64,000 bases of DNA from positions 45,133,289 through 45,197,288 of the forward strand of contig NC_092346.1 of NCBI RefSeq assembly GCF_963676685.1, in the 5' to 3' direction. The DNA is from Mytilus edulis. Lineage: Eukaryota; Mollusca; Bivalvia; Mytilida; Mytilidae. The notes beneath the pieces are model-generated. The model was not told the origin of the DNA. It did not search any database and worked only from the letters and a program-made list of their open reading frames with translations. A program made the translations under genes and the position numbers. Shown here one piece after another: positions 24,990 to 35,118 of this stretch (positions within the stretch are counted from its first letter, which is position 1; every line of letters begins with the position of its first letter).

Positions 24990-25850
24990 GTCTATAGTGT
25001 TTTATGTTGAGCTAGGGATAGTAATCCAGCGGTGGCGTTAGCTAACTTCTTAAACCTTTATATTTTAGAAGGTAGAAGACCTGTATGCTTCTTACTTCAT
25101 ATATAGATGCTCCATGTTACAAAGTTTCTTTCTATCACATGTCCATTGTCTTTGACCTCATTTTCATGGTTCAGTGACTACTTGAGAAAAAAGTTAAAAT
25201 TTTTTGTAATGTTAAATTCTCTCTTATTATGAGTAATAGGATATATTTGGTATGTGTGTATCTTTCAAGGTCCTTGTGCCCATCAGACACTTTTAACTTA
25301 ACTTCAACTTCATTTCATGGTTCAGTGAACAAGGTTAAGTTTTGGTGGTCAAGTCCATATCTCAGATACTAAAAGCAATAGGTCTAGTAAATTCGTTGTA
25401 TGGAAGGATTGTAAGGTGTACATGTCTAGCTGGCAGGTGTCATCTGACCTTGACCTTATTTTCTTGGATCAGTGGTCAAAGTTTTTGAGTTTTGGTCTTT
25501 TTTTAATACTACATGTATATGTAATAGGATAACTATATTGGGTGTATGGAAATATTTTATGATGTACATGTCACTCAGTACATTAGGTTTTATGTGACCT
25601 TGACCTCATTTTCACGATTCATTACTCCGTGTTAAAGTTTTTGTGTTTTGATGTGTTTTTAAAACTATAAGCAATAGGTCAACTATATTTCTTCTATGGA
25701 AGAATTGAAAGCTGTACATGTCTGCATGGCATGGTTCATCTTAAAGTTTATGTGAAAGTTGCAGTAATTAAAAGCTTTATATTTAGGACTATCAACATAA
25801 TATCAATGATTAGTAAAGAAGGCAAGACATTTCAGCATGTGCACTCTTGT
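24990..25850 (+). mobile_element. Family B tandem-repeat element, copy 2
   Basis: The head is decayed (GAGCTAGGGATAGTAATCC is still recognisable) and is followed by GGTGGCGTTAGCTAACTTCT. The core has about four TGACCTTGACCTCATTTTC units. The tail TTCAGCATGTGCACTCTTGT matches copies 1 and 4. Confidence 0.7.
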
Positions 25851-25887
25851 TCTTGCTTTGTGTCAATTTGATGAGCCGAGCCTTTTT

Positions 25888-27671
25888 ATACGACCGCAAA
25901 AATTGAAAATTTTTTGGTCTTATATTGGTATCATGTTGGCGTCAATGTCGTCCGAATACTTTTCGTTTTCGCACTCTAACTTAAGTAAAAGTGAATAGAA
26001 ATCTATGAAATTTTAACACAAGGTTTATGACCACAAAAGAAAGGTTGGGATTGATTTTGGGAGTTTTGGTCCCAATATTTTAGGAATTAGGGGCCAAAAA
26101 GGGGCCCAAATAAGCATTATTCTTGGTTTTCCCACCATAACTTTAGTATAAGTAAATAGAAATCTATGAAATTTAAACACAAGGTTTATGACCATAAAAG
26201 GAAGGTTGGGTTTGATTTTGGGAGTTTTTGTCCCAACAGTTTAGGAATAAGGGGCCCAAAGAGTCCAAAATTGAACTTTGTTTGATTTCATTAAAAATTG
26301 AATAATTGGGGTTCTTTGATATGCCGAATCTAACTGTGTATGTAGATTCTTAAGTTTTGGTCCCATTTTCAAATTGGTCTACATTCAAGTCCAAAGGGTC
26401 CAAAATTAAACTTAGTTTGATTTTAACATAAATTGAATCCTTGGGGTTCTTTGATATGCTGAATATAAAAAAGTACTTAGATTTTTGATTATTGGTCCAG
26501 TTTTCAAGTTGGTCAAAATCAGGGTCCAAAATTAAACTTTGTTTGATTTCATCAAAAATTGAATAATTGGGGTTCTTTGATATGCTAAATCTAACTGTGT
26601 ATGTAGATTCTTAATTTTGGTCCCGTTTTCAAATTGGTCAACATTAAAGTCCAAAGGGTCCAAAATTAAACTAAGTTTGATTTTAACAAAAAATGAATTC
26701 TTGGGCTTTTTTGATATGCTGAATCTAAACATGTACTTAGATTTTTGATTATGGACCCAGTTTTCAAGTTGGTTCAAATCAGGATCCAAAATTATTATAT
26801 TAAGTATTGTGCAATAGCAAGAAATTTTCAATTGCACAGTATTCAGCAATAGCAAGAAATCTTCAATCGCACAGTATTGTGCAATAGCAAGAAATTTTCA
26901 ATTGCACAGTATTGCGCAATAGCAAGAAATCTTCAATTGCACAGTATTGTGCAATAGCAAATATTTTCAATTGCACAGTATTGTGCAATAGCAAATATTT
27001 TCAATTGCACAGTATTGTGCAATAGCAAATATTTTCAATTGCACAGTATTGTGCAATAGCATGAAATATCTAATTGCACAATACTGTGCAATAGCAAGAA
27101 ATTTTCAATTGGAGTTATCTTTCTTTGTCCAGAATAGTAGCTGAATCAACTTAAATCATTGTTTTATACATTATACAATGTATATTCACTTTTACTACCA
27201 ACTGATAAATTAAAACAATCTTTACTATTCAGTGATAGCAAGCACTTTATTTTACATTTTAATATTTTAGGATGTATTAAATGAGTAGTTATTGTTGCAA
27301 ACTCCATTAGAAATTTGAATTGAGATCAGTTTTGGAAAAAGGGAAAGGGGGATGTGAAAAAAAAATGTGGGGGGGGGGGGGGGGGGGTTAACTTTTCTCA
27401 TTTCAGATTTCTTAAATAAAAAGAAAATTTCTTCAAACATTTTTTTGAGAGGATTAATATTCAACAGCATAGTGAATTGCTCATAGGCAAAAAAAATATT
27501 TTAAGTTCATTAGACCACATTCATTCTGTGTCAGAAACCTATGCTGTGTCAACTATTTATCAAATCCAAATTTAGAGCTGAATCCAGCTTGAATGTTGTG
27601 TCCATACTTACCCCAACCATTCAGGGTTCAACCTCTGCGGTCGTATAAAGCTGGCCCTGCGGAGCATCTGG
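25888..27671 (+). mobile_element. Tandem-repeat element with ATACGACCGC ends (family D)
   Basis: The head ATACGACCGCAAAAATTG follows a T-run, and an inverted copy GCGGTCGTAT lies at about 27638-27647. About 24 bp of tail (AAGCTGGCCCTGCGGAGCAT, then CTGG) lies beyond it, so the inverted repeat is asymmetric. The core holds about four units of about 125 bp (TTTGATTTCATCAAAAATTG, GGGGTTCTTTGATATGC, TTTTCAAATTGGTC) and then the palindromic minisatellite at 26805-27110. It contains a 19-base G run (27369-27387). No protein is encoded. Confidence 0.7.
26805..27110 (+). repeat. Minisatellite of palindromic 33-35-bp units
   Basis: About nine units of TTGCACAGTATTGTGCAA joined by TAGCAAGAAATTTTCAA or TAGCAAATATTTTCAA. 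Each unit holds an 18-bp near-perfect palindrome, so the array can form a row of small hairpins. Units four to seven are almost identical, suggesting recent expansion. Confidence 0.85.
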
Positions 27672-29089
27672 TTTAAAACTGAATTTATAAAAATAAGAAG
27701 ATGTGGTTTCATAGAGACAAAATGACATAGAAAATTAACAAGTATAGATCACTGTACTGTCTTCCGACAATGAGCAATACCCATACCGAAGTCAGCTTAG
27801 TTTATTCTTACATTGTACTTTCAAAATATGTGTTTTAACACTAATTCGAGTGACTAGCACATATCCTGTAGAGATTCACTGACTTTCAGAAGGAAAACAT
27901 AAGTTAAAGTTGTCATTTATTTAATTTGTATTAAGAAAATCATCTCTGATACAGATCTGGATTGGCATGTAAAAAGAGGGGGCAATAGGGGGTCCGTTAA
28001 CATGCTAACAACACCTTGATTTTGGCAAAAACAGTTAAACAACAAATGCAAAAGTGCTGATAACAGTTAACAAAGTGTGTTGAACACAGTTAACAGTTTA
28101 AATTTATCTTAGATAACAGTTAACAACACCTTGAAAAGGGCCAAAAACAGGTTAACATAAAAAGGTATTACCCCCAACCCCTTTTCTAAACAGACATTTA
28201 TGATAGGACATGTATCAGAGATCCACACATAAAATGTTGGTCATGTTTACTACTATTTACATATAAGCTGTTTAAAAATATATTTTCCCCTTGTAAATGT
28301 TTGACAGTAATAAAAATAAATTGGGTCACCATAAATGACCTAAAATTACCCATTCTTTCACTTAAATTGCTAGTTCAAGGTCTCCATGACAACATGCAGA
28401 AAGTCTTTCATAGAGCAAAAATGGAATGGATATTAAAAGTGGGTATCTTGTTTGATAAATTTTTTGAAATTTAAAAAGGAAAGACCATTAGAAAGTTTTC
28501 ATAGTAAAGTCCACGTCTCAGATACTTTAAGCAATAGGTCAACTATATTTGATATTCAGAATGAAGGTAAGGTCTACATGTCTGACTGGCAGGTTTTACC
28601 TGACATTGCCCTCATTTTCATGCTCCATTTGGACTCATTTAGTTGATACAAAAAGATGTGGTATGATTGCCAAGAACCAAATTTAGTTTTTTTGTGGTTT
28701 TGGTCTACTCAGATTCTATCAGCAATATAGCTATTATAATTGTATGGATTGATAGTTAGGTGCATGTGTATATGTACGTCTGGCAGATTTCGTACGACCT
28801 TGAACTAATTTTCATGGTTCATTGGCCAATCTTAAGTTTTCATGGATTTGCCAGGCAGTTTTGTGTTTGTCTTGTTTATGAAAACATCTTAATAAACAAG
28901 AAAATGGGAGTTTATAATTAAACAGTTTAATTTTTCCTGCTGAAGAATGTCTAGAATATTTTTCTAACACTATATATGGCTCAGCTGTGACAAGTTGCAT
29001 TATTGCACAAAATTGATATGGTTATCTGACTAGTGTGGCTATAGGAATATGTTAGAAGGTAGAAAATGTACAAAATCCATATTATGTTA
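27672..29089. other. Repeat-derived intergenic DNA between the two convergent genes
   Basis: Holds a SINE-like fragment (27693-27800) and a degenerate two-copy repeat at 27990-28160 (AACAACACCTTGA, GGCAAAAACAGTTAAC). A decayed family B piece spans about 28495-28850, with another SINE-like fragment within it at 28649-28680. No gene was found. Confidence 0.5.
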
Positions 29090-29293
29090 CTGTGAATTCA
29101 TTATTACTTCGTTGAACTTGGATACCAATTTTCATGGATCCAAGGTACAGGTGAACCACAAATTAACATGTTGAATCTTCAACCACAACAAATTTTCTAT
29201 AGGTTTTGCATGCAAAGATTGACAAAACCAGGAAATTAAATATCCACGGAGGTGCAAGTTTTCCTCGATACACAAAAACAAAAGAATCCACAG
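29090..29293. mobile_element. TA-flanked MITE (CTGTGGATTCATT family), copy 1
   Basis: TA at 29088-29089 and 29294-29295. Tips are CTGTGAATTCATTATT and AAGAATCCACAG. The inside (TTCGTTGAACTTGGATACCA, GTGAACCACAAATT, ATATCCACG) is the reverse complement of the copy at 60491-60699. TA duplication points to Tc1/mariner-type mobilisation. Confidence 0.65.
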
Positions 29294-30067
29294 TAATTTA
29301 TTGTCTGAAGTTACATCCTTGGCCTAATTTTCAGGATTCAATTAAACTAGAGTTACTTGAGGTTCATTTTTTGCAAGAAATAGGTCAGCTTTATTTGAAG
29401 AAGAGAACATTGCATCTGATAGCAATCATATGGATGCCTTCAACTTTTATCATGTCAGCTTATAAATACATGCATATGTAATTAACCTGTACCAACAAAC
29501 TGAAAGACAAGCAATCCAGAAGACATGAAATATGGCCAAACCACACACATCTATTCACATGTAAAAAAAGAATCCAACTTGAATAAGAGAAATTCCAGTG
29601 CACAAACATTTGTAAACAATGGAATGAGGATGTCAATAACAATGTTTCTTGTCCTTTTTTGTGAAGTGGGAGAGGACACAGTCAGTTTAAAATTATTTGA
29701 TTTTTTTTTCGGTTTTTATTAACTTCATCCTTTTTGATGAAACGCTGGAGTTTGGTTTTTTTGTTACAATTTTTTTTCTGATTACTTTCACTTAGTAATG
29801 ATGCATATAAAACAAACTAAGTCATAAAAATATATATTTTTATCAAAACATTAATAAATTTCAGCCATATTTTTCAAATACCTGTTTACATTCTTTTATA
29901 AAAACATAAATAAATTTTAACCATTAAAATTACCAAGTATACAATCTTTCATAAAGCTAAGGTAAAGTTAAGCAAATAAATATTCAATTAAACAATATGC
30001 TGCCTACTCTGTAAAAACCATACATAACAGGCATACTAAAAGCATTTAAAACTGATGAGTCTTCGCA

Positions 30068-32925
30068 CTAATGAGTAATTTTAAATGACCTATATTCAAA
30101 CGATTGTATATTTCTTTCATTTTTAAAGTCACAATTATCAATTCTTGATTTTTTGCTTCCTACTTTTGAGAGCCATTCCTTCCTGTAAATAGAAAGAAAA
30201 AAAGATCTTGGTCACATGAAATTACGTAAAAAAAACCCAAATAAGTTGTCATCACTAACCATTTTGTGAAAAGCTTATTTAACAAAAACATAATACTCTA
30301 AACAAAATCAATTGCTAGCAATAAGATTGTGTAAACATGAATGATTTATTTTGTAATATTTGATAAAAAAAATATGTCCTCCAATGTCCTCCATTTAAAA
30401 AAAAATATGATCCCCTGCACCAGATTACAATGTATGTTCTGCAAATTGAAATTAAAATCTATTTACAAATAGTCAATTACATACATGTACTTGTTTCTCT
30501 ACTTCAACAATTAAAATGATTTTGTATTTATTATGAGCTTATGAAATGAAAATTTACTCCTGGAAAATACTTAATATTTCTGTAAATTTATGAATTATCT
30601 CCCTCGTTGAGAATGTGAAATCACTTTATTTTTTTTAATTACTTGTTTCTGACTGTTTAGCTTCATGTATGTATGTACGTGGTTGTCTTGTCTTGAACTT
30701 CGACTATTATAAAAGTGACAGAATTTCAATTTTTCTATATATGACCAATATTATTAATTCACAGTATGTGTAAAGGTCTTGTAAAGGTGGTACATAACAC
30801 TACAGGGAGATAACTCTGTAAAAATCAGCGAACTTTTTTACCATGTTCTATTGTTAAGGAAATATTAAGCTTCTCAAAGATCAAAATTAGTGTTTGTCAA
30901 ACTGCTATATATATCCAATGAAATTTTTCCAATAACATGTGTGGTTCAAGGTTTTTGAAATTTTCATATCTTTTTCAAAGGGTCAATATAAATATTTTAT
31001 CAAAATTTAATAAAAATTAAACAAGCCAAATCATTTTAGTCAAGGTGTTTGGTACCACCTTAAATGTATACTTCTGAAAATAAAGACCTAAAAAATTCTG
31101 AAGCCCTATCTGAAGACAAAAAAGGAAGGAAAAATACCAGATCAATTCCATCTAAATCTTTTGTATAATTACTTTCATATAAGTATTAGTTTACTGTGTT
31201 AAGTATGTGTATTTTCCAAAACCTGAAGCAATAAATTGTCATAAGACAATTGAAAAACTTACATAATTTTCATTTTACTTTCAGTCCCCTGGCATTGACC
31301 CTGCACAGTTCCTTGTGATGTGTTTTTTACCCATCCAACTATCCCATGTGACAGTGCTGTCTTCTGAGTATTCTGTTAAAAATTTGTACATGTGTATAAT
31401 TGATTAAGCTTTATACATATTGTATTAAATATAATACAAACTTTTTATCAAACAAGACTTACATTAATCATAAAGGACAGTAGAAATTTATAAACAGAAC
31501 CCTGCATAAAACAGAAACGTGTTTATTAGGTAAACTAAATCCTAACAACATGACAACATTTGAATATTCTTTGGTAGTTCAACCTCCGTAAAATGAACAC
31601 AGGTTGTTTTTTTAACCCATAAAAAAATATTTTACCTATTGGATTGTGTTTATTTGCTGAAATTTCAGTTTTTAAACTGTAAAGCTGACAGAGAAAAGTA
31701 GAAATTTAATCTAAATCAGTGATATATAAAATATATATTTAAGCTTGAATCAAATATTTTATGTGACCTTTATTTTTTGGCTAAGCATTGCACTTACCTT
31801 TCTGAAAAAAACACCTGGAAAATTGAAAGATATATATAGTTTATACAAAAATTTGGCTAATTAAGTCATAGGTTGTATTAAATGATATGCAGAGTCAACC
31901 ACCTTATATCTAAAGTGGCATGAATGTTAGTTAATCTGCATTTCATGTTTGCTTTATATGCTTTAATTGTGCTTATTAATTGCTGTGCTTGATAACATTA
32001 GTTATTTTGCATGATGTGCTTTATGTTTTATGTGTTTTATGTATTGTGCTTGTCAATGCTTGTCATGTATGTATGTCGGATAAAAGCTCTACAGAGCTTA
32101 TGTTGTATTGTTATATGTATAACCGACTTTAAATAAATCTTTTATGCTTTTTTATGCTTTACGCTATTGTCATTTTTGGCAATATTGAAGCCACACAATA
32201 TGCAATACACAGTATTAAATAAAGCAATAATTTGTTGGAAACACCAGTAATAGAACGTTAAACAGATTATCAGGTTTTCTTCATAAAGATATTGTAAAAT
32301 CAGCCACTCGACACAATAAAAATTATATGTAGCATTTTAGCTAGTTTTATTTGCTCACACACCAAAAAAGGTTCACATTGTGGTTCACGGCTGATATTTT
32401 CTTACGATATCAATGTGTAGAAAACCTGACAATCGTAACATATTAATGGCTAATGCATTCCTTGTAAATGTATGTAGCCTGTAGGAATAGTATTTCCAGC
32501 AACACTTTACTTAGTTAAATAATAAATTATATACGGCGAACAGACTCTATGGGCGAACAAACTCAGGGCGAACATGTTATTAGGGCGAACGTTCCCGATA
32601 CCGCCAATATATGAGGTTGTTTCAAACACAAGCCGTTACAAGGGGACTGTCCATTGCCAATATATGAGGTTGATTCAAACACGACAAGCCGTTACACGGG
32701 GCCTGTCCATTGCCAATATATGAGGTTGTTTCAGACACGACAAGCTGTTACAAGGGACAAGGGGCACATGTCCATTGCCACTTGTATATTTATTGAGCTT
32801 AAGCTGTTTCCTCTTAAATTGAATATTTTAATTCATTTCGCTAAATTGATAAAAATACCTTGAACTTTTCCAAAAACCTCAAAGTCAACAGAAGTTTTAC
32901 TTTCTGCTTTTCCACCGGTGGCCAT
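30068..32925 (-). CDS. Acylphosphatase, 4 exons, 102 aa
   Basis: Small cytosolic enzyme hydrolysing acyl phosphates to carboxylate and phosphate. Exons in transcript order on the - strand: 32925-32859, 31814-31798, 31372-31263, 30182-30068. Junctions are GT-AG and in phase. Exon 1 gives [20 protein letters not shown] then VQ. The 17-nt exon 2 completes GVFFRK, the signature that carries the catalytic arginine. Exon 3 gives [29 protein letters not shown] and ESKMKI, with the catalytic asparagine in GWVKN. Exon 4 gives [20 protein letters not shown], then EYRSFKITH and stop. Length and order match the family (about 98-102 aa). No residue is missing. The four exons do not appear as long open frames, so simple ORF scans miss the gene. 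Intron 3 carries a TTAA-flanked MITE. It converges with CCT4 and starts 156 bp from a + strand microprotein frame. Which animal paralogue it matches (ACYP1 or ACYP2) is not decidable. Confidence 0.95.
30786..31059. mobile_element. TTAA-type MITE, copy 1, in acylphosphatase intron 3
   Basis: Tips are GGTGGTACATAACACTACAG and GGTGTTTGGTACCACC, with TTAA at 31060-31063 and TAAA (decayed TTAA) at 30782-30785. Inside: GGGAGATAACTCTGTAAAAA, AGCTTCTCAAAGATCAAAAT, GTTTGTCAAACTGCTATATA. It is the reverse complement of the copy at 59080-59350. Confidence 0.7.
32040..32160 (+). repeat. Possible LINE 3' end
   Basis: GATAAAAGCTCTACAGAGCT, then GTATAACCGACTTTAAATAA and a short T-rich tandem tail (TTTTATGCTT twice). 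This resembles the non-coding 3' end of a non-LTR retrotransposon, but no coding part is attached. Confidence 0.3.
32530..32790 (+). repeat. GGGCGAACA motif cluster and three-copy 60-bp tandem repeat
   Basis: 32533-32590 has four spaced GCGAACA motifs. From about 32603 three units follow, each with GCCAATATATGAGGTTGTTT, CAAACACGACAAGCCGTTAC and GGGG-CTGTCCATT. This lies 70-400 bp downstream of the first acylphosphatase exon in the transcribed direction, inside intron 1. The GCGAACA motifs echo the foldback element at 35119. Confidence 0.7.
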
Positions 32926-33080
32926 TTGTTTACATCGATACGAGTTACGTTGTAAGAACTTTTTTGATTGGACAAATTTGTTTTAGACTGGTTAAACTAA
33001 AGTTAAAATCCTACACCAGCTTCAAACTTTTTCTTAGTATCAGTAGAATTGAATCTGTGAAGTGTAGATTTCTTAGAATC

Positions 33081-33173
33081 ATGAGCAACAAGCAGCATGT
33101 TGGAGACCTACCATTTATTGTAATAAGTATACTTATGATAATATTTATAATATTTATATTGCTGAGAGGGTAA
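33081..33173 (+). CDS. Candidate 30-aa single-pass membrane microprotein (unrecognised)
   Basis: Reads MSNKQHVGDLPF, then a strongly hydrophobic stretch IVISILMIIFIIFILL, then RG and stop. The short polar N-terminus plus one membrane helix of about 17 residues is the layout of animal SERCA-regulating micropeptides (sarcolipin/sarcolamban class), but I see no specific sequence match and do not assign that role. The frame is open upstream to 32964; the internal ATG gives the compact form. TTTCTTAG just before the ATG could be a splice acceptor. A GTAATA inside the frame is a weak donor. It lies head to head with the acylphosphatase gene. Confidence 0.3.
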   Translation: MSNKQHVGDLPFIVISILMIIFIIFILLRG

Positions 33174-33276
33174 CACACAGCACACTACCTTTTTTCATTA
33201 GATAAAAAAAATAAAATTAAACAAACAAAAGAAGGGAGTGGGGCACAGGCACTTCTAGGCTGAATTTATATAAAAG

Positions 33277-33353
33277 CACAGTCGCTTGAATTTTAGTAAT
33301 ATATGTATGAAAAAAAAATTAAAAAAAATATCACTAAAATTCAAGCGACTGTG
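33277..33353. mobile_element. 77-bp hairpin MITE with 7-bp target duplication
   Basis: A perfect 21-bp inverted repeat (CACAGTCGCTTGAATTTTAG plus T) encloses an A-rich loop of about 25-35 bases. ATAAAAG lies directly on both sides, which is a target-site duplication and supports insertion as one unit. If transcribed it would fold into a miRNA-precursor-sized hairpin. Confidence 0.7.
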
Positions 33354-33458
33354 ATAAAAGTAACATAATAAATCAGAGATTTAGACTCATGTCTGTGATG
33401 TTTTTATAGATATTTATAATTACACCTGTCCAAAAATGTACTACTAGAAGGAGATATT

Positions 33459-34856
33459 CCTGTAGTTGGTGATCGCAATACTGGTATACCAGTATTGTGC
33501 ACAATACTGGTATAAAAATTTTGTACCAGTATTGTGATTTTTTTAAAAAAAAACAACAATACTGGTACATTATTGATATACCAGTATTGTAGTTGTATTG
33601 TAGACTATATTTTAAGGTGTATGATGTACCAAGATAATTTTAAGTGTATTTTTCATTTAGAAATATTTCCTTTTTGAGTTATATATATTACATGTATTAT
33701 GTAAAGAAATTAGATAAAATCAGGATGAATTATATTTTATTCATATTAATCTTATAGCAATGATTGACATATAAATAATAAATGACATAAACGACATTGA
33801 ATACATATGATAAAGTTAGAGCACTATCATGACTATAACAGTTGTTCATTATAAAAGCACTAAATACTGATAATGTATTGTCTATCTCACTCAATAATTA
33901 CACTGGATACTGTTCAGAAATATGGGCTAATATGTTGGTGAATATGTTATCTTTACTTGAGCCCCAACGATCTCTCCACATTCTTTCATCAAGATAGTTT
34001 GGAAGAAGGTCTAATGATACACCTTTCATTACTTTGAACTTATATTTGGCCTTAGCCCAGTACGATTCAATGGCTTGTGTGTGCACCCCTGTTTCAGGGT
34101 CAACAAAATTCACTGAATGGTTGACTGTTGCATGTTGTAGTTTCAGATCTCTTTGTATATTGCAGTAAGCCTTCCACTGGTCTGAGTATATAATGGTACC
34201 AGGTTTCACTGCCTTTTCAATAATGGGTAATAACGTAGCTGCGTCTCTCTTCTCTACTAATTCCATGTAAGTAATGGCAGGTTTGAATGATGTGTCAGCC
34301 AGGCCAAATACCCATAATTCTTTCTTAGGTCGTCTACCTCTGTTGTATTTGGACTTGTGGTTGAATAGGCTCTCATCAATTTGGACCACCACTCCAGGTC
34401 CACCAAGTTCAATAGGTGTGTTGAGAAGCTTTGTGGAGCAGACATCACGTAGGTACTGATACATTTGTATCACAGTTTTTTCACCTATATCAACTTGCTT
34501 TACTACTGTATTTACTTTGCTTTCTTGACTCCATAAGTATATAGCATACAACCATTTATTAAGAGTGACCTTGGATTTCTCAAAGAAGGACCCTGTACGG
34601 ATGGTGCGGTATGTGTGGCGTTTTTGACATCTTTGGTTGGTGCATCTCCATCCAAAACCATCTGATGTTGTTGGTCTAGCAACTAGCTCCATTGGTTTGG
34701 TACAGCATGTACAATTACATGAGTCTGCTAATAGTTTGTGGCTTTTCAAAAAAACACAATACTGGTACAATACTGGAATACAATACTGGTACACAATTTT
34801 TATACCAGTATTGTGCACAATACTGGTATACCAGTATTGCGATCACCAACTACAGG
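33459..34856 (-). mobile_element. Merlin-type DNA transposon, complete
   Basis: About 1.4 kb. The ends are inverted repeats of about 75 bp, nearly identical, starting CCTGTAGTTGGTGATCGCAA. They contain the palindrome CAATACTGGTATACCAGTATTG (22 bp, written as CAATACTGGTA + TACCAGTATTG) and extra CAATACTGGTA copies. A single open transposase lies between them. No exact 8-9-bp target duplication could be confirmed: left GAGATATT, right AGATCCGA. The ORF at 33373-33570 and the + strand ORFs at 34637-34927 are readings of these ends. Confidence 0.85.
33898..34818 (-). CDS. Merlin-type transposase (ISXO2/IS1595-like DDE family), intact
   Basis: DDE transposase of the Merlin superfamily, related to bacterial IS1595/IS1016. 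The open frame is 306 codons. The first 22 or so residues (MHNTGIKIVYQYCIPVLYQY) are coded by the terminal repeat, and no other Met occurs until residue 43, so this start may be used. A zinc-ribbon-like region has cysteine pairs at C36/C39 and C59/C64 (CTCC, WRCTNQRC). The catalytic triad is D148 (VVVQIDES), D213 (IIYSDQWKAY) and E251 (HTQAIESYWAKAK). The family signature KYNRGRRPKKELWVFG follows the first D. The frame has no stops or frameshifts, so this copy could be autonomous. It ends SEQYPV 440 bp from the left terminus. Confidence 0.93.
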   Translation of the reverse strand: MHNTGIKIVYQYCIPVLYQYCVFLKSHKLLADSCNCTCCTKPMELVARPTTSDGFGWRCTNQRCQKRHTYRTIRTGSFFEKSKVTLNKWLYAIYLWSQESKVNTVVKQVDIGEKTVIQMYQYLRDVCSTKLLNTPIELGGPGVVVQIDESLFNHKSKYNRGRRPKKELWVFGLADTSFKPAITYMELVEKRDAATLLPIIEKAVKPGTIIYSDQWKAYCNIQRDLKLQHATVNHSVNFVDPETGVHTQAIESYWAKAKYKFKVMKGVSLDLLPNYLDERMWRDRWGSSKDNIFTNILAHISEQYPV

Positions 34857-35118
34857 AGATCCGATATTTCATATTTATTATAAACAAAGTCAGATATACT
34901 GGTAGTTCATTTAATAGTAATGGCTGATTTGATGCAACCACTTGATTAATCAATGACCTAGCTGGTCTCACTAATTTGCAACAAGAAGAAATTTAAAGAA
35001 AAGAAGTGACAAGAAGGTTCAAAATGTTATTTGAAGAAAAAAATTAGCAACAAGAAAGTTTCAAAACCAGGTTTAATCCACCATCTACATAAGTACCAAG
35101 TCAGGAAGGTATCATACA

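Noticed and set aside
26532-26855. 107-codon minus-strand ORF
   Set aside because: It runs through the 125-bp tandem units of the family D element; the repeated residues (LDPLDFNVDQFENG, LDPDLNQLENW) reflect the DNA repeat, not a protein.
29206-29481. 91-codon plus-strand ORF with ATG
   Set aside because: Its first third is the right half of a MITE and the rest has no family resemblance.
34637-34927. Plus-strand ORFs opposite the Merlin transposase
   Set aside because: They are antisense readings of the transposase and of the CAATACTGGTA terminal repeats.
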